From contig CAMLRE010000050.1 of the NCBI GenBank assembly GCA_946482355.1, positions 1 to 9,335 of the forward strand: 9,335 nt of DNA. Reading direction: 5' to 3'. A model generated the notes under the pieces. That model made no database searches and had not been told where the DNA came from. It worked only from the letters and a program-made list of their open reading frames with translations. A program made the position numbers and the translations under genes. Positions 1 to 6,100 of the stretch are shown here, one piece after another; the stretch's first letter is position 1, and the number at the start of each line of letters is the position of its first letter. The DNA comes from an uncultured Bdellovibrio sp. GTDB taxonomy: Bacteria > Bdellovibrionota > Bdellovibrionia > Bdellovibrionales > Bdellovibrionaceae.

Positions 1-110
1 GCGAATTACTTAAAGACAGCTTTCAGTTCTTATTCTGGGGCCGTTGGAGAAAATCAATTCCCCGTCGTGAAGGCCGCGAACTTTTTGTTCTTGGTAAAAA
101 GAAAGTTTAA
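1..110 (+). CDS. C-terminal tail of an unidentified protein, cut by the window edge
   Basis: About 35 residues are open in frame 3 up to a TAA at 108-110, ending in a basic tail (GRELFVLGKKKV). I do not recognise the family. Frame 1 is also open, to a TAA at 148-150. I prefer frame 3 because its codons resemble those of the neighbouring genes (A/T-rich third positions with few G; GAA, CTT, GGT, AAA and CGT common), whereas frame 1 uses more G-ending codons. If frame 3 is right, 59 bp separate its stop from the next start at 170. The product is soluble-looking and basic in the visible part; no motif allows a functional call. Confidence 0.45.
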   Translation, partial: ELLKDSFQFLFWGRWRKSIPRREGRELFVLGKKKV

Positions 111-148
111 TCAAACACTAGACCAAATCCTATTCAGCAAAAGCTTAT

Positions 149-166
149 AAAAACCGAAAGGTTTTT
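149..166 (+). terminator. Terminator-like hairpin overlapping the next gene's ribosome-binding site
   Basis: AAAAACC (149-155), a GAAA tetraloop (156-159) and GGTTTTT (160-166) form a perfect 7-bp stem-loop whose 3' arm is itself the T-tract. It lies 38 bp after the presumed end of the upstream gene, so it could terminate that transcript. Only two G:C pairs support the stem, so its strength is doubtful. The AAAGG Shine-Dalgarno sequence of the gene at 170 (157-161) lies in the loop and 3' arm. The structure could therefore equally influence translation. Confidence 0.35.
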
Positions 167-169
167 GTT

Positions 170-1492
170 ATGCGACCGCTGTTGTGGATTTTATTTTTCT
201 TAAGCTTACCTACTTACGGATTTGCCGCTGATTGCTCTCGTAATTTTACCAGCAGTGTTCACAGCATTACCGAGCTAACGACGAGCATGTGCGAAGGCAC
301 TTACAAATCAAAAAAATGCCAGGCTCTCTATGCGGATATGAAAGCGCGCGGAGAAAAACCTGAAGATAAAGCTTTGCAATGTAAAAAACAAAATCTGGTT
401 GTGCAGGCGATTGAACAAAACATTGATTACCGTTTAGGTTGTGCTTTAGGTGGATGGAACTTCGTGCAAAATACCGTCGTGGGTATCGGCACTATGCTGG
501 GCGAAGGTGTAGCTCAGATCATGATAGACCGAGAGCAAACAGCTAAAGAAAATGCCGCTTGCGATGCTGATCCTCAATTTAAAAAATCGCTTTTCACTAA
601 CTACAACCGCGAGGTACCTCAGTTATTAAAAATAGCTGTTCCTTCTGATGTCGCTATCAAAGCTATGAACTGCGCGGCGATTAAGGCGAATTTAAAAAAA
701 TATAGAATAGACAAAGCCACTCAAGCGGGATCAGCTATTACGGCAAAAATAATGGCACATAATACAAACTACACAAAAGAAGAACAAGAATTCAGAGACT
801 GGGGTAAAAACCAAAGTTCATCACAAAGAATTGATCTGATCGGCATGGCTAAAAATAAATTGCGTGAAATGGGTGTACAGATTGAATGTTACAACTCTAA
901 AGCCCGCGCGGCTTTAGTTTGTGAAGCGATTGCTGAAGTAGCTACAATGGTTGGTGGACCTGCCGCTGGGGTTGTTAAGGCGGCTAAAGCTAAAAACATT
1001 TTTAAAATTGCAGGTCTTACCCGTAAAGAACTTAAAGTCGGTAGCGAATTTAAAACCGGCCTAATTCCAAAAACAAATCCACAAATCGCAAAACTTTTTA
1101 CCGAAACGTTTGGTAAAGACAGCGGCGCTTTTTATCGCGGTATCCGCGTACCTAAAGGTACACCGGTCAGTGAATATTACGTGCGTTCAGATGGCTTAGG
1201 TTCCATGGTTTCAACACGTGCCGAAGATGCCTTTCACTACGGAAAGTCTCCCGCCGGCTTAAAAACGACCAAGCTTAATCCCGATGACGAAATTGTTGTG
1301 ATGAGCTACGAATTAAAACCGTATCATATTCAAGAAGACCCTTATGGAACTCTCGAGCACGTGTTTGTAGACCCTAATATCAATTTAAAAAGTGCGGCTT
1401 TGAAATATAAAGAAATTCGTATTCCCGCTAAAGACTTTGAAAACCCTGAGCTTATGAAAAAGTACATGCGCCAGCTCAAAGATAAAGACTAA
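170..1492 (+). CDS. Exported protein with Cys-rich N-terminal half and putative ADP-ribosyltransferase-like C-terminal domain
   Basis: The 440-residue product starts with a Sec signal peptide (hydrophobic core at residues 4-18, likely cleavage near Gly17-Phe-Ala-Ala20), so it should reach the periplasm or beyond. All nine mature-part cysteines (22, 41, 50, 71, 91, 131, 168, 240, 251) lie in the N-terminal half, suggesting disulfides there. Residues 249-270 form an Ala/Gly-rich hydrophobic helix, like a linker. The C-terminal part (about 295-430) is Cys-free and shows, in order, FYRG (Arg323), SMVSTR (Ser348-Thr349) followed by an Ala/aromatic/Gly segment, a beta-strand EIVVMSYEL, and YKEIRIP (Glu415). 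This is the order of R-S-E ADP-ribosyltransferases, with Tyr413 where arginine-specific toxins have the first Glu of ExE. The fold is inferred from motifs only. AAAGG at 157-161 with an 8-nt spacer supports the ATG at 170. No immunity-like gene is adjacent. Alternative: an unrelated secreted protein with a chance motif series. Confidence 0.6.
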   Translation: MRPLLWILFFLSLPTYGFAADCSRNFTSSVHSITELTTSMCEGTYKSKKCQALYADMKARGEKPEDKALQCKKQNLVVQAIEQNIDYRLGCALGGWNFVQNTVVGIGTMLGEGVAQIMIDREQTAKENAACDADPQFKKSLFTNYNREVPQLLKIAVPSDVAIKAMNCAAIKANLKKYRIDKATQAGSAITAKIMAHNTNYTKEEQEFRDWGKNQSSSQRIDLIGMAKNKLREMGVQIECYNSKARAALVCEAIAEVATMVGGPAAGVVKAAKAKNIFKIAGLTRKELKVGSEFKTGLIPKTNPQIAKLFTETFGKDSGAFYRGIRVPKGTPVSEYYVRSDGLGSMVSTRAEDAFHYGKSPAGLKTTKLNPDDEIVVMSYELKPYHIQEDPYGTLEHVFVDPNINLKSAALKYKEIRIPAKDFENPELMKKYMRQLKDKD

Positions 1493-1714
1493 AGAAGCCT
1501 AACACCATCCACCATTTGTATTTTCTACCTGTCCAAATCATTACAGGCGCGCCCCTATTCGTTTTAAAGTAAAAATAGAACCCTTATAGGTCTGAAAGTA
1601 TGTTAACCAAAAGGTTAATTTTTACGTTAACTATTTACCAAATAGATCTATTGCACGGTGTTGAGTTCCTTTATTTTAGGCCCATCAACTTAACACTGAA
1701 CTGAGGAGTTTTTT
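1493..1714. other. 222-bp intergenic region with hairpin and possible operator
   Basis: No convincing ORF is present. It holds a GGCGCGCC palindrome (1548-1555), an imperfect inverted repeat around AGAACC/GGTCT (1577-1594), and the TTAACC/GGTTAA hairpin described separately. A second GTTAAC lies at 1626-1631. The promoter of the downstream three-gene unit should be here, but I see no clear -35/-10 pair. The best partial candidate, TTGCAC (1651-1656) with TATTTT (1672-1677), has only a 15-bp spacer. Confidence 0.5.
1603..1623 (+). terminator. Hairpin TTAACC-AAAA-GGTTAA followed by T5
   Basis: A perfect 6-bp stem with an AAAA loop is followed directly by TTTTT (1619-1623). It is positioned 111 bp after the stop of the gene at 170-1492 and before the unit starting at 1715, so a terminator role is reasonable. 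The stem is short and has only two G:C pairs. The sequence ATGTTAACCAAA (1600-1611) overlapping its left arm recurs upstream of the regulator gene (4913-4924), so a protein-binding site is an alternative reading. Confidence 0.4.
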
Positions 1715-2956
1715 ATGAAAACACAGATCAAAAAATCTATTTTTACTTTAGGAATGGTTTCGACGTTCGCTTTAATGTCATGTAACCAAAAAGAAACTGT
1801 TGTTAAAGAGCCTATGAAAATTAAAGTCGCGGCCACGGATATGTCGAGCTCAGATGAACTTGCTCAAGCCGCAGAACAATTAATCAGCCCTTACAGCTTT
1901 ATGTTAGCTTATAAATTAGCTGCAACAGCTTACGAAAAAGATCCAACAAATAAAAAAGCCGAATTTTATTATTTATTCTTAAAAAGATTTGAAGCGTTTC
2001 GCGGTGTTTTAACGCGTATTTATCCAGGACTAAATGATCAACAAAAAAAGGAACTCGATAAATATATCAATACAGAACTGCCAGCTTCTCCGTTAAAAGA
2101 TTTCTTAACTGAAAAAGGCGGAACGGCCATCACAAAACCATCTGATATCCAGGATGTATTAACGCAGTACTTTGCAGCTTCTAACGAATTCAGAAAATTT
2201 TTAAAAGATAACGAACAATCTGAAATCAGCATTAATCTAAACCCTTACGTTTTTGAAGGAGCCATAAAAAAAGAATTAATGAATTCTTGTAAAATTATTC
2301 AGGGCGAAGGTGGAACGTTTTCGTACGAGTGCGATGCTTCACAAATCTCAGTTAAAAAATTAAACTCGGCTGATTTCATTGCTCTTCGCCAAACAGTAGC
2401 CGGTGAAGTTCTTTACGGTATGTTTTATACAGCTTATTCGTTAAACGGCCTTGAAAAATTAAAAGAAGCTGATCAACAAAATTTAATGACTGGTAAAGAA
2501 AAATCTGAATTTTTAATCGCTCAACCTGAGTTCGGAAAATTACGTAAAGACAATTCGTTAAAATTAATGCGCGAATTAGGTTCAGATTTTACAGCAGCCA
2601 CTTCTTGGGCCTTAAAATATCAAGACACTTTATGTAAAAAGCGTCAGGGCCACCTTTACAAAGATGGCCTTTGCATCAGCAAACCAACAGCAGCCCAAGA
2701 TTTAGTAAACCAATTAAACTCAGCTCTTGGTGGTATCGTTGAACTTGATCTACAAACAGCTAACGATGATACAAAAATGAAAACGCAAGTAGATGTTTTT
2801 GCCTGGTCTAAAAACCCGATCGCTGATTTACGCCAAGTTAGCCCTCAAGGCTGGAATAACTGCGAACAAGCAACATCTTTTAAAGACAACACTCTTGGTG
2901 GAATCTTTGTCGAAAATAACGCTAACCTGTTTGTGTTAACAACAATTTGCCAATAG
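1715..2956 (+). CDS. Helix-rich lipoprotein of unknown function, first gene of an exported-protein unit
   Basis: The 413-residue product has a lipoprotein signal peptide: basic MKTQIKK, a hydrophobic core, then the lipobox LMSC with Cys23 as the acylated residue and Asn at +2. It should be membrane-anchored and periplasm-facing. Residues about 48-100 read as paired amphipathic helices (an AYKLAATAYEKDPTNKKAEFYY stretch interrupted by loops), reminiscent of a TPR-like helical hairpin, but no full TPR repeat is seen. The rest is Lys-rich and mostly helical, with two Cys pairs (around CKIIQGEGGTFSYEC and LCKKRQGHLYKDGLC) that could form disulfides. I do not recognise the family. GAGGAG at 1703-1708 with a 6-nt spacer fixes the ATG at 1715. 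The next gene starts 24 bp after its stop, so cotranscription with 2981 and 3328 is likely. Confidence 0.85.
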   Translation: MKTQIKKSIFTLGMVSTFALMSCNQKETVVKEPMKIKVAATDMSSSDELAQAAEQLISPYSFMLAYKLAATAYEKDPTNKKAEFYYLFLKRFEAFRGVLTRIYPGLNDQQKKELDKYINTELPASPLKDFLTEKGGTAITKPSDIQDVLTQYFAASNEFRKFLKDNEQSEISINLNPYVFEGAIKKELMNSCKIIQGEGGTFSYECDASQISVKKLNSADFIALRQTVAGEVLYGMFYTAYSLNGLEKLKEADQQNLMTGKEKSEFLIAQPEFGKLRKDNSLKLMRELGSDFTAATSWALKYQDTLCKKRQGHLYKDGLCISKPTAAQDLVNQLNSALGGIVELDLQTANDDTKMKTQVDVFAWSKNPIADLRQVSPQGWNNCEQATSFKDNTLGGIFVENNANLFVLTTICQ

Positions 2957-2980
2957 TTTTTTGAAAGCGTGCCGTTGATT

Positions 2981-3331
2981 ATGAAGTTCAAACTTATAAC
3001 CAACATTTTAAAAATCACTTGCCTGGGAATGATCTTCCCGGGCGTTGTGCATGCTTCAGCTTTATCAACAATTACGGGCTTTAATCTTAAAACTTGCGTG
3101 GCGCAATCATGTCTTGAACTTCAGTCAGATGAAGCTAAATCCGGTCAATTTTCGCTGTTACACACACTGAAAAATTATAAAGTGATTCTTAAAGAAAACG
3201 GCAAGACTAAAGAATTTATTGGCGAATCTGGCTATGTTGATTTGGCCAATAATACCGTCGTTCTAAAAAAGAAAACTCAGGGCGAGATTTTTATCAACCT
3301 GAACACGCTACAAAGAGAGGAGTTTTTATGA
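2981..3331 (+). CDS. Small secreted protein of unknown function
   Basis: From the ATG at 2981 the product has 116 residues. It begins with MKFK, a hydrophobic stretch and a cleavage-type VVHASA, so a signal peptidase I substrate of about 90 mature residues is predicted. The mature part has two cysteines in a TCVAQSC pattern (possible disulfide) and alternating beta-like segments (YKVILKENGKTKEF, YVDLANNTVVLKKK, EIFINL), suggesting a small beta-rich domain. I do not recognise a family. In-frame GTG (2969) and TTG (2975) lie upstream. GAAAG (2963-2967) is better spaced for TTG 2975 than for the ATG, so the start is uncertain by up to four codons. Its stop overlaps the next start as ATGA (3328-3331), which argues for translational coupling with the lipoprotein downstream. 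Confidence 0.75.
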   Translation: MKFKLITNILKITCLGMIFPGVVHASALSTITGFNLKTCVAQSCLELQSDEAKSGQFSLLHTLKNYKVILKENGKTKEFIGESGYVDLANNTVVLKKKTQGEIFINLNTLQREEFL

Positions 3332-4092
3332 AATTAATAAAACTTCTTCCTGTAGCCTTTGTTTCTTTATCTATCTTGGCTTGTAAAAAACAAGTCACAA
3401 TTATTCAAACAGCGCCTGTGACAGAAAGTCAGCGCACTGAATTACAACAAGGTGGCACTGACAGCACCGGCGGCGGCAATGGTATTCAAGGAAAACCTTT
3501 AGACGATTATATTCTTAATATCCGCGAATTACCGGCTTTTACAAATCACATAAAACCGCTGATTCAGGATTTAAGCCAGAACTACCCTGAATTAGCGGCC
3601 GACTTTTATCATCTTAGTATTGAACGTGATTGGTACTTTGTGCCCACTGATCTGGATCAAATCGCCAAAAATATTTTAGGCGTTTACGCCCGTACTGATC
3701 AAATTGCCCTGCAAGATTTAAATAAAATCATGGTCGACTCTCAGTTGTTCGCACAAATGCAAGAGCATGACCAGGCTGTTTTAATCGCTCATGAAATCGT
3801 TATGGGTATTCGTTTATTGAAACACAAAAAAACACAAGATCTGTGTATGGCGACAGCGGCACGCACACTGGTTTCTGAAAATAATTATCCTAAGTACGAA
3901 AATTTAAAAAAGAAATGCCGCGAAACTTATCCGTTTATTCCTGGAACACAGAATGAAAAGTTCTCGTTAAATTCAGATGACTATGACTTTATCAGAAAGT
4001 TAGTTAAAAAAATTACGGCACCGATGATTAACTATGCTGAATTAAAATCTTTAATCGAAGACAATCAATTTCGCGATTACAAAAAAGATTAG
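3328..4092 (+). CDS. Lipoprotein with GGGNG and HEIVMG motifs, Bdellovibrionota-type, function unknown
   Basis: The 254-residue product has a short lipoprotein signal ending in ILAC (Cys19, Lys at +2), so it is an anchored envelope protein. After a Thr/Gln-rich linker comes GGTDSTGGGNGIQGKPLDDY (about 42-61). The body is mostly helical and contains LIAHEIVMGIRLL near residues 150-162. I recall a similar Gly-rich segment plus HExxMG helix in many Bdellovibrionota exported proteins of unknown function; this is from memory, not a search. The HE pair resembles half of a zincin motif, but HExxH is not complete, so I do not call a protease. GAGGAG (3317-3322), T5 and ATGAAA nearly copy the start region of the gene at 1715. 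The TAG (4090-4092) overlaps the stop of the convergent regulator. Confidence 0.85.
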   Translation: MKLIKLLPVAFVSLSILACKKQVTIIQTAPVTESQRTELQQGGTDSTGGGNGIQGKPLDDYILNIRELPAFTNHIKPLIQDLSQNYPELAADFYHLSIERDWYFVPTDLDQIAKNILGVYARTDQIALQDLNKIMVDSQLFAQMQEHDQAVLIAHEIVMGIRLLKHKKTQDLCMATAARTLVSENNYPKYENLKKKCRETYPFIPGTQNEKFSLNSDDYDFIRKLVKKITAPMINYAELKSLIEDNQFRDYKKD

Positions 4093-4895
4093 ATTTCAAA
4101 AAAATCGATATTCAAACAGCGCGTTGTCTCTGAAGGTGATGGTTTTACTTCTTTTAAAATCTCTTCTACAAAATGCGGTAAACGTTTACGAATTTCTTCT
4201 GCCACAGACTCCGAAAGAGCGTACGTGCCCGAATAAAAAAACTGATCATCGTGCTGCATTTGCATTTTATTAAAACCTAACTGGCGCCAGTTCATCATAT
4301 TACGGCTGGCTAAAGGGTCGCTGGGTGGTAAATAGATATGGGCCGGCCCAAGACTAAGCTTACCGCTTTTTTGCACGATAATTTGATGCTTAATTAAAAA
4401 ATCCAACGCCTTTAACACATGATTTTTGGGAACTTGCAATCGTTCAGCAATTTGCTCGGCCGTATTGATTTCAGGAATATCAGAAAGAATTCTTAGGGCC
4501 GGATAAAGCCAGCTTGAAAAATAAATCTGCTTAGCCTGATCATCTAACGTGTGATCTTTTTTTAAACGATTTTCTAATTTACGGGCTTTATCCTGGCGTT
4601 CTTTGATCTGGCGAAGCAAGCGGTTACGAAGCTTGATTGAGCCTGATTTACCGACTTCTACCAGAAGCAAAAAGTAATCGCCTTCGTCTTCATTTAAATG
4701 AAGGTAATCAACCATCTCGCAGGCTAATTCCATACTTAATTCTTTTTCGGCATTAAAGATCTGACTGATCAAGGTCGTTGAAACATTTAAAGCCATGGCC
4801 AGTCTTCGGTATTCACCGTGACCTTTGTTGGCCTGCTGTTCAACCCATTTGTTAAAGAATTTTTTGTACGAATCAAACTGGTAAATCGAAATCAT
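4089..4895 (-). CDS. TIGR02147/DUF4423 family transcriptional regulator
   Basis: The 268-residue protein follows the TIGR02147 pattern: an N-terminal SIYQFDSYKKFF segment, a helix-turn-helix-like stretch at about 28-50 (YRRLAMALNVSTTLISQIF), and basic linker helices. Then come FSSWLYPALRIL, a second winged-helix-like segment (AEQIAERLQVPKNHVLKAL), and the family-typical end YSGTYALS to CLNIDFFEI. The family is known mainly from Fibrobacteres and Bdellovibrionota; its ligands and targets are largely undefined. I chose the ATG at 4895 because family members start just before this SIY/F segment. A TTG at 4931 would add 12 residues but has no ribosome-binding site; a weak GAG lies 9 nt before 4895. 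The gene sits downstream of rnpB on the same strand and converges with the three-gene exported unit. It may control that unit or itself, which is inference. Confidence 0.88.
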   Translation of the reverse strand: MISIYQFDSYKKFFNKWVEQQANKGHGEYRRLAMALNVSTTLISQIFNAEKELSMELACEMVDYLHLNEDEGDYFLLLVEVGKSGSIKLRNRLLRQIKERQDKARKLENRLKKDHTLDDQAKQIYFSSWLYPALRILSDIPEINTAEQIAERLQVPKNHVLKALDFLIKHQIIVQKSGKLSLGPAHIYLPPSDPLASRNMMNWRQLGFNKMQMQHDDQFFYSGTYALSESVAEEIRKRLPHFVEEILKEVKPSPSETTRCLNIDFFEI

Positions 4896-4945
4896 ATTTA
4901 CCAGCTCAAGGGATGTTAACCAAATTGTCAACTTATGTGTTTACT

Positions 4946-4951
4946 AAAAAA
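4946..4951 (-). terminator. T6 tract after the 3' end of rnpB
   Basis: On the minus strand the RNase P RNA end (GCAAAACCGACCC) is followed by ATC and TTTTTT. The preceding TCGG/CCGA or the closing P1 helix can serve as the stem, an arrangement often seen at rnpB ends. The regulator start lies only about 50 bp further, so incomplete termination would feed transcripts into it. Confidence 0.5.
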
Positions 4952-5369
4952 GATGGGTCGGTTTTGCGATAAGCCGAGTTCTGTTCCCTGTGTTTTCTCC
5001 CACATTGTCCACACAGTTCGATAATCATTCCTCTAGGCCCAACATTACTGAGGGGCTCAAGCGATCGTACCCGGAATCTTCACTCGAGCAGAGCTTATTC
5101 TCTGTATGGAATCCGAAAACTCCACCAAGAACCACTATTGCTAGTGGGATTCCCTATTTGATCTTGCTTCGCGCACGAGTTTGGCTGTTTTCACTCCGGC
5201 GGCTCCCCCGATTTCTCCCGTTCCCGAAATCAGGCTCAATGCCCCGGACATTCTCTCTGTTCCACTGTTCCTGACCTTACGATCGAGGGGCGTTACCCCA
5301 GGCGCTGCTCTGCGAAGCTCGGACTTTCCTCGTACAGCCGAAGCTGCACGCGATCATCTGCAAAACCTT
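4952..5369 (-). ncRNA. rnpB: RNase P RNA, bacterial type A
   Basis: This is the catalytic RNA of ribonuclease P, which matures tRNA 5' ends. On the minus strand the conserved regions appear in order. They are GAGGAAAGTCCG (plus positions 5320-5331), GGGTAACGCCC, the CAGTGGAACAGAGAG region (about 5250-5270), TAGAGGAATGATTATC (5020-5035) and ACAGAACTCGGCTTAT (4969-4984). GGTTTTGC near the 5' end (about 5360-5367) pairs with GCAAAACC near the 3' end (about 4960-4967) to close helix P1. GTGCAGC-TTCG-GCTGTAC forms P3. CTGTGT/ACACAG between the last two conserved regions forms an extra P19-type hairpin. The length of about 418 nt fits type A. The ends are estimated from P1 and the promoter to within a few bases. 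ORFs on the plus strand across this RNA are spurious. Confidence 0.96.
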
Positions 5370-5376
5370 GCTGAGA

Positions 5377-5406
5377 TTTGTAGCACTGAGCGCCGCCAAA
5401 ATACAA
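5377..5406 (-). promoter_or_regulatory. Candidate rnpB promoter
   Basis: Reading the minus strand, TACAAA (5382-5377) is a good -10 and lies 7 nt before an A at 5369, exactly where the P1 helix of the RNA begins. A weak -35, TTGTAT (5406-5401), lies 18 bp upstream. The match of predicted start to the RNA's 5' helix is the main support. Confidence 0.5.
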
Positions 5407-5424
5407 GCTAAATGTGTGAAATTG

Positions 5425-5453
5425 TTGCCCCTTTAAAAATCTAGCATTAGATT
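5425..5453 (+). promoter_or_regulatory. Candidate promoter for the FN3-nitroreductase unit
   Basis: TTGCCC (5425-5430) and TAGATT (5448-5453) are separated by 17 bp and point toward the gene at 5496, giving a leader of about 35 nt. It is divergent from the rnpB promoter, with the two -35 elements about 20 bp apart. The match to consensus is moderate. Confidence 0.35.
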
Positions 5454-5495
5454 AAATTGTTCTAGTTTATTTATAGCGATTCACAGGAGATCCGT

Positions 5496-6098
5496 ATGAA
5501 AATTTTAGTAGCCTTAACGGCATTTTTATTAGTTTTAGGTTTCAATTTAAAATCAGTAGCAGAAGAAGCTCACAAAGCTGAAGATGCAGTTTCTTGCTCT
5601 AAAGAAGACGCAGGCAAAGACTGCGCAACTGAAGGTCACGCGGCTGAAGCTGGTCACGGAGCCCACGGTTCTGCTGAAACTCACGCTGGTAAAAAACCAG
5701 GTTACGGTGCTAACTATGACTGGAGCCACAAACGTCAAGAACAAGTAGCTGCTATTTTTCCTGAGAAAAAAACTGATCAAACTAAATCTACTCACCTTGC
5801 TAAAGTAAAATTAGAATCTCCAAAATTTTTAGCTAAAGTTTCTGGCGAATCTGTAAAACTTGAATGGGCTCCTTCTGAAGGTGCTAAAACTTACCACGTG
5901 CAAGTTTCTAAAGATGCTGGTTTCAACAACCGCTCTATGTACGTTGCTGAAGACAAATTCGTAACTGGCACTTCTTTCGAAGTTAAAGGTTTAGAAGCCG
6001 GTGTAAAATACTTCTGGCGCGTAGCTGCTTCTAACAACGAACAAGAATCAATGTACACTAAATCTGCGTTTGCATTTTCTGAATTCGAAGTGAAGTAA
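5496..6098 (+). CDS. Exported His-rich protein with a C-terminal fibronectin type III-like domain
   Basis: The 200-residue product has a signal peptide (MKI, hydrophobic core, likely cleavage SVA-EE after Ala22). Residues 23-80 are low-complexity, rich in Ala, Glu, Gly and His (His26, 48, 54, 57, 63, 78) with Cys34 and Cys43, suggesting a flexible, perhaps metal-binding region. Residues about 104-199 show the FN3 pattern: VKLEW (Trp124), AKTYHVQVS (Tyr133), TSFEVKGLEAGVKYFWRVAASN. FN3 domains usually mediate binding or spacing at the cell surface; no enzyme motif is seen. AGGAGA (5485-5490) with a 5-nt spacer fixes the start. Codon use is strongly biased (Ala nearly always GCT/GCA, Ser TCT, many AAC/TTC/TAC), more so than in neighbouring genes, which suggests high expression. 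The next gene starts 2 bp after its stop. Confidence 0.85.
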   Translation: MKILVALTAFLLVLGFNLKSVAEEAHKAEDAVSCSKEDAGKDCATEGHAAEAGHGAHGSAETHAGKKPGYGANYDWSHKRQEQVAAIFPEKKTDQTKSTHLAKVKLESPKFLAKVSGESVKLEWAPSEGAKTYHVQVSKDAGFNNRSMYVAEDKFVTGTSFEVKGLEAGVKYFWRVAASNNEQESMYTKSAFAFSEFEVK

Positions 6099-6100
6099 TC

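Noticed and set aside
1..150. Alternative frame-1 reading as a gene tail ending at 150
   Set aside because: It is open but its codon choice (many G-ending third positions) fits the window less well than frame 3; it cannot be fully excluded.
1548..1555. GGCGCGCC palindrome in the intergenic region
   Set aside because: A single 8-base palindrome with no partner or context gives no functional evidence.
1493..1714. Immunity gene for the putative ADP-ribosyltransferase
   Set aside because: No ORF of suitable size lies in the interval, and the next gene is a lipoprotein with its own unit and ribosome-binding site.
2038..2232. Minus-strand ORF inside the first lipoprotein gene
   Set aside because: It is a shadow of the plus-strand gene, which has a ribosome-binding site, lipobox and consistent codon use.
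2969..2980. GTG start at 2969 for the small secreted protein
   Set aside because: It lies too close to the only purine-rich stretch (2963-2967), and the signal peptide begins naturally at MKFK from 2981.
4896..4931. TTG start at 4931 for the regulator
   Set aside because: There is no ribosome-binding site and family members begin near the ATG at 4895; the extension would also cover the possible operator.
4990..5411. Two plus-strand ORFs of 94 and 76 codons (4990-5274 and 5181-5411)
   Set aside because: They lie antisense to the rnpB RNA, whose conserved regions explain the sequence; their products are Arg/Pro/Ser-rich with no family resemblance.
5413..5430. TGTGA sequence resembling a CRP half-site between rnpB and the FN3 gene
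   Set aside because: The second half-site (TCACA) is absent at the required spacing.
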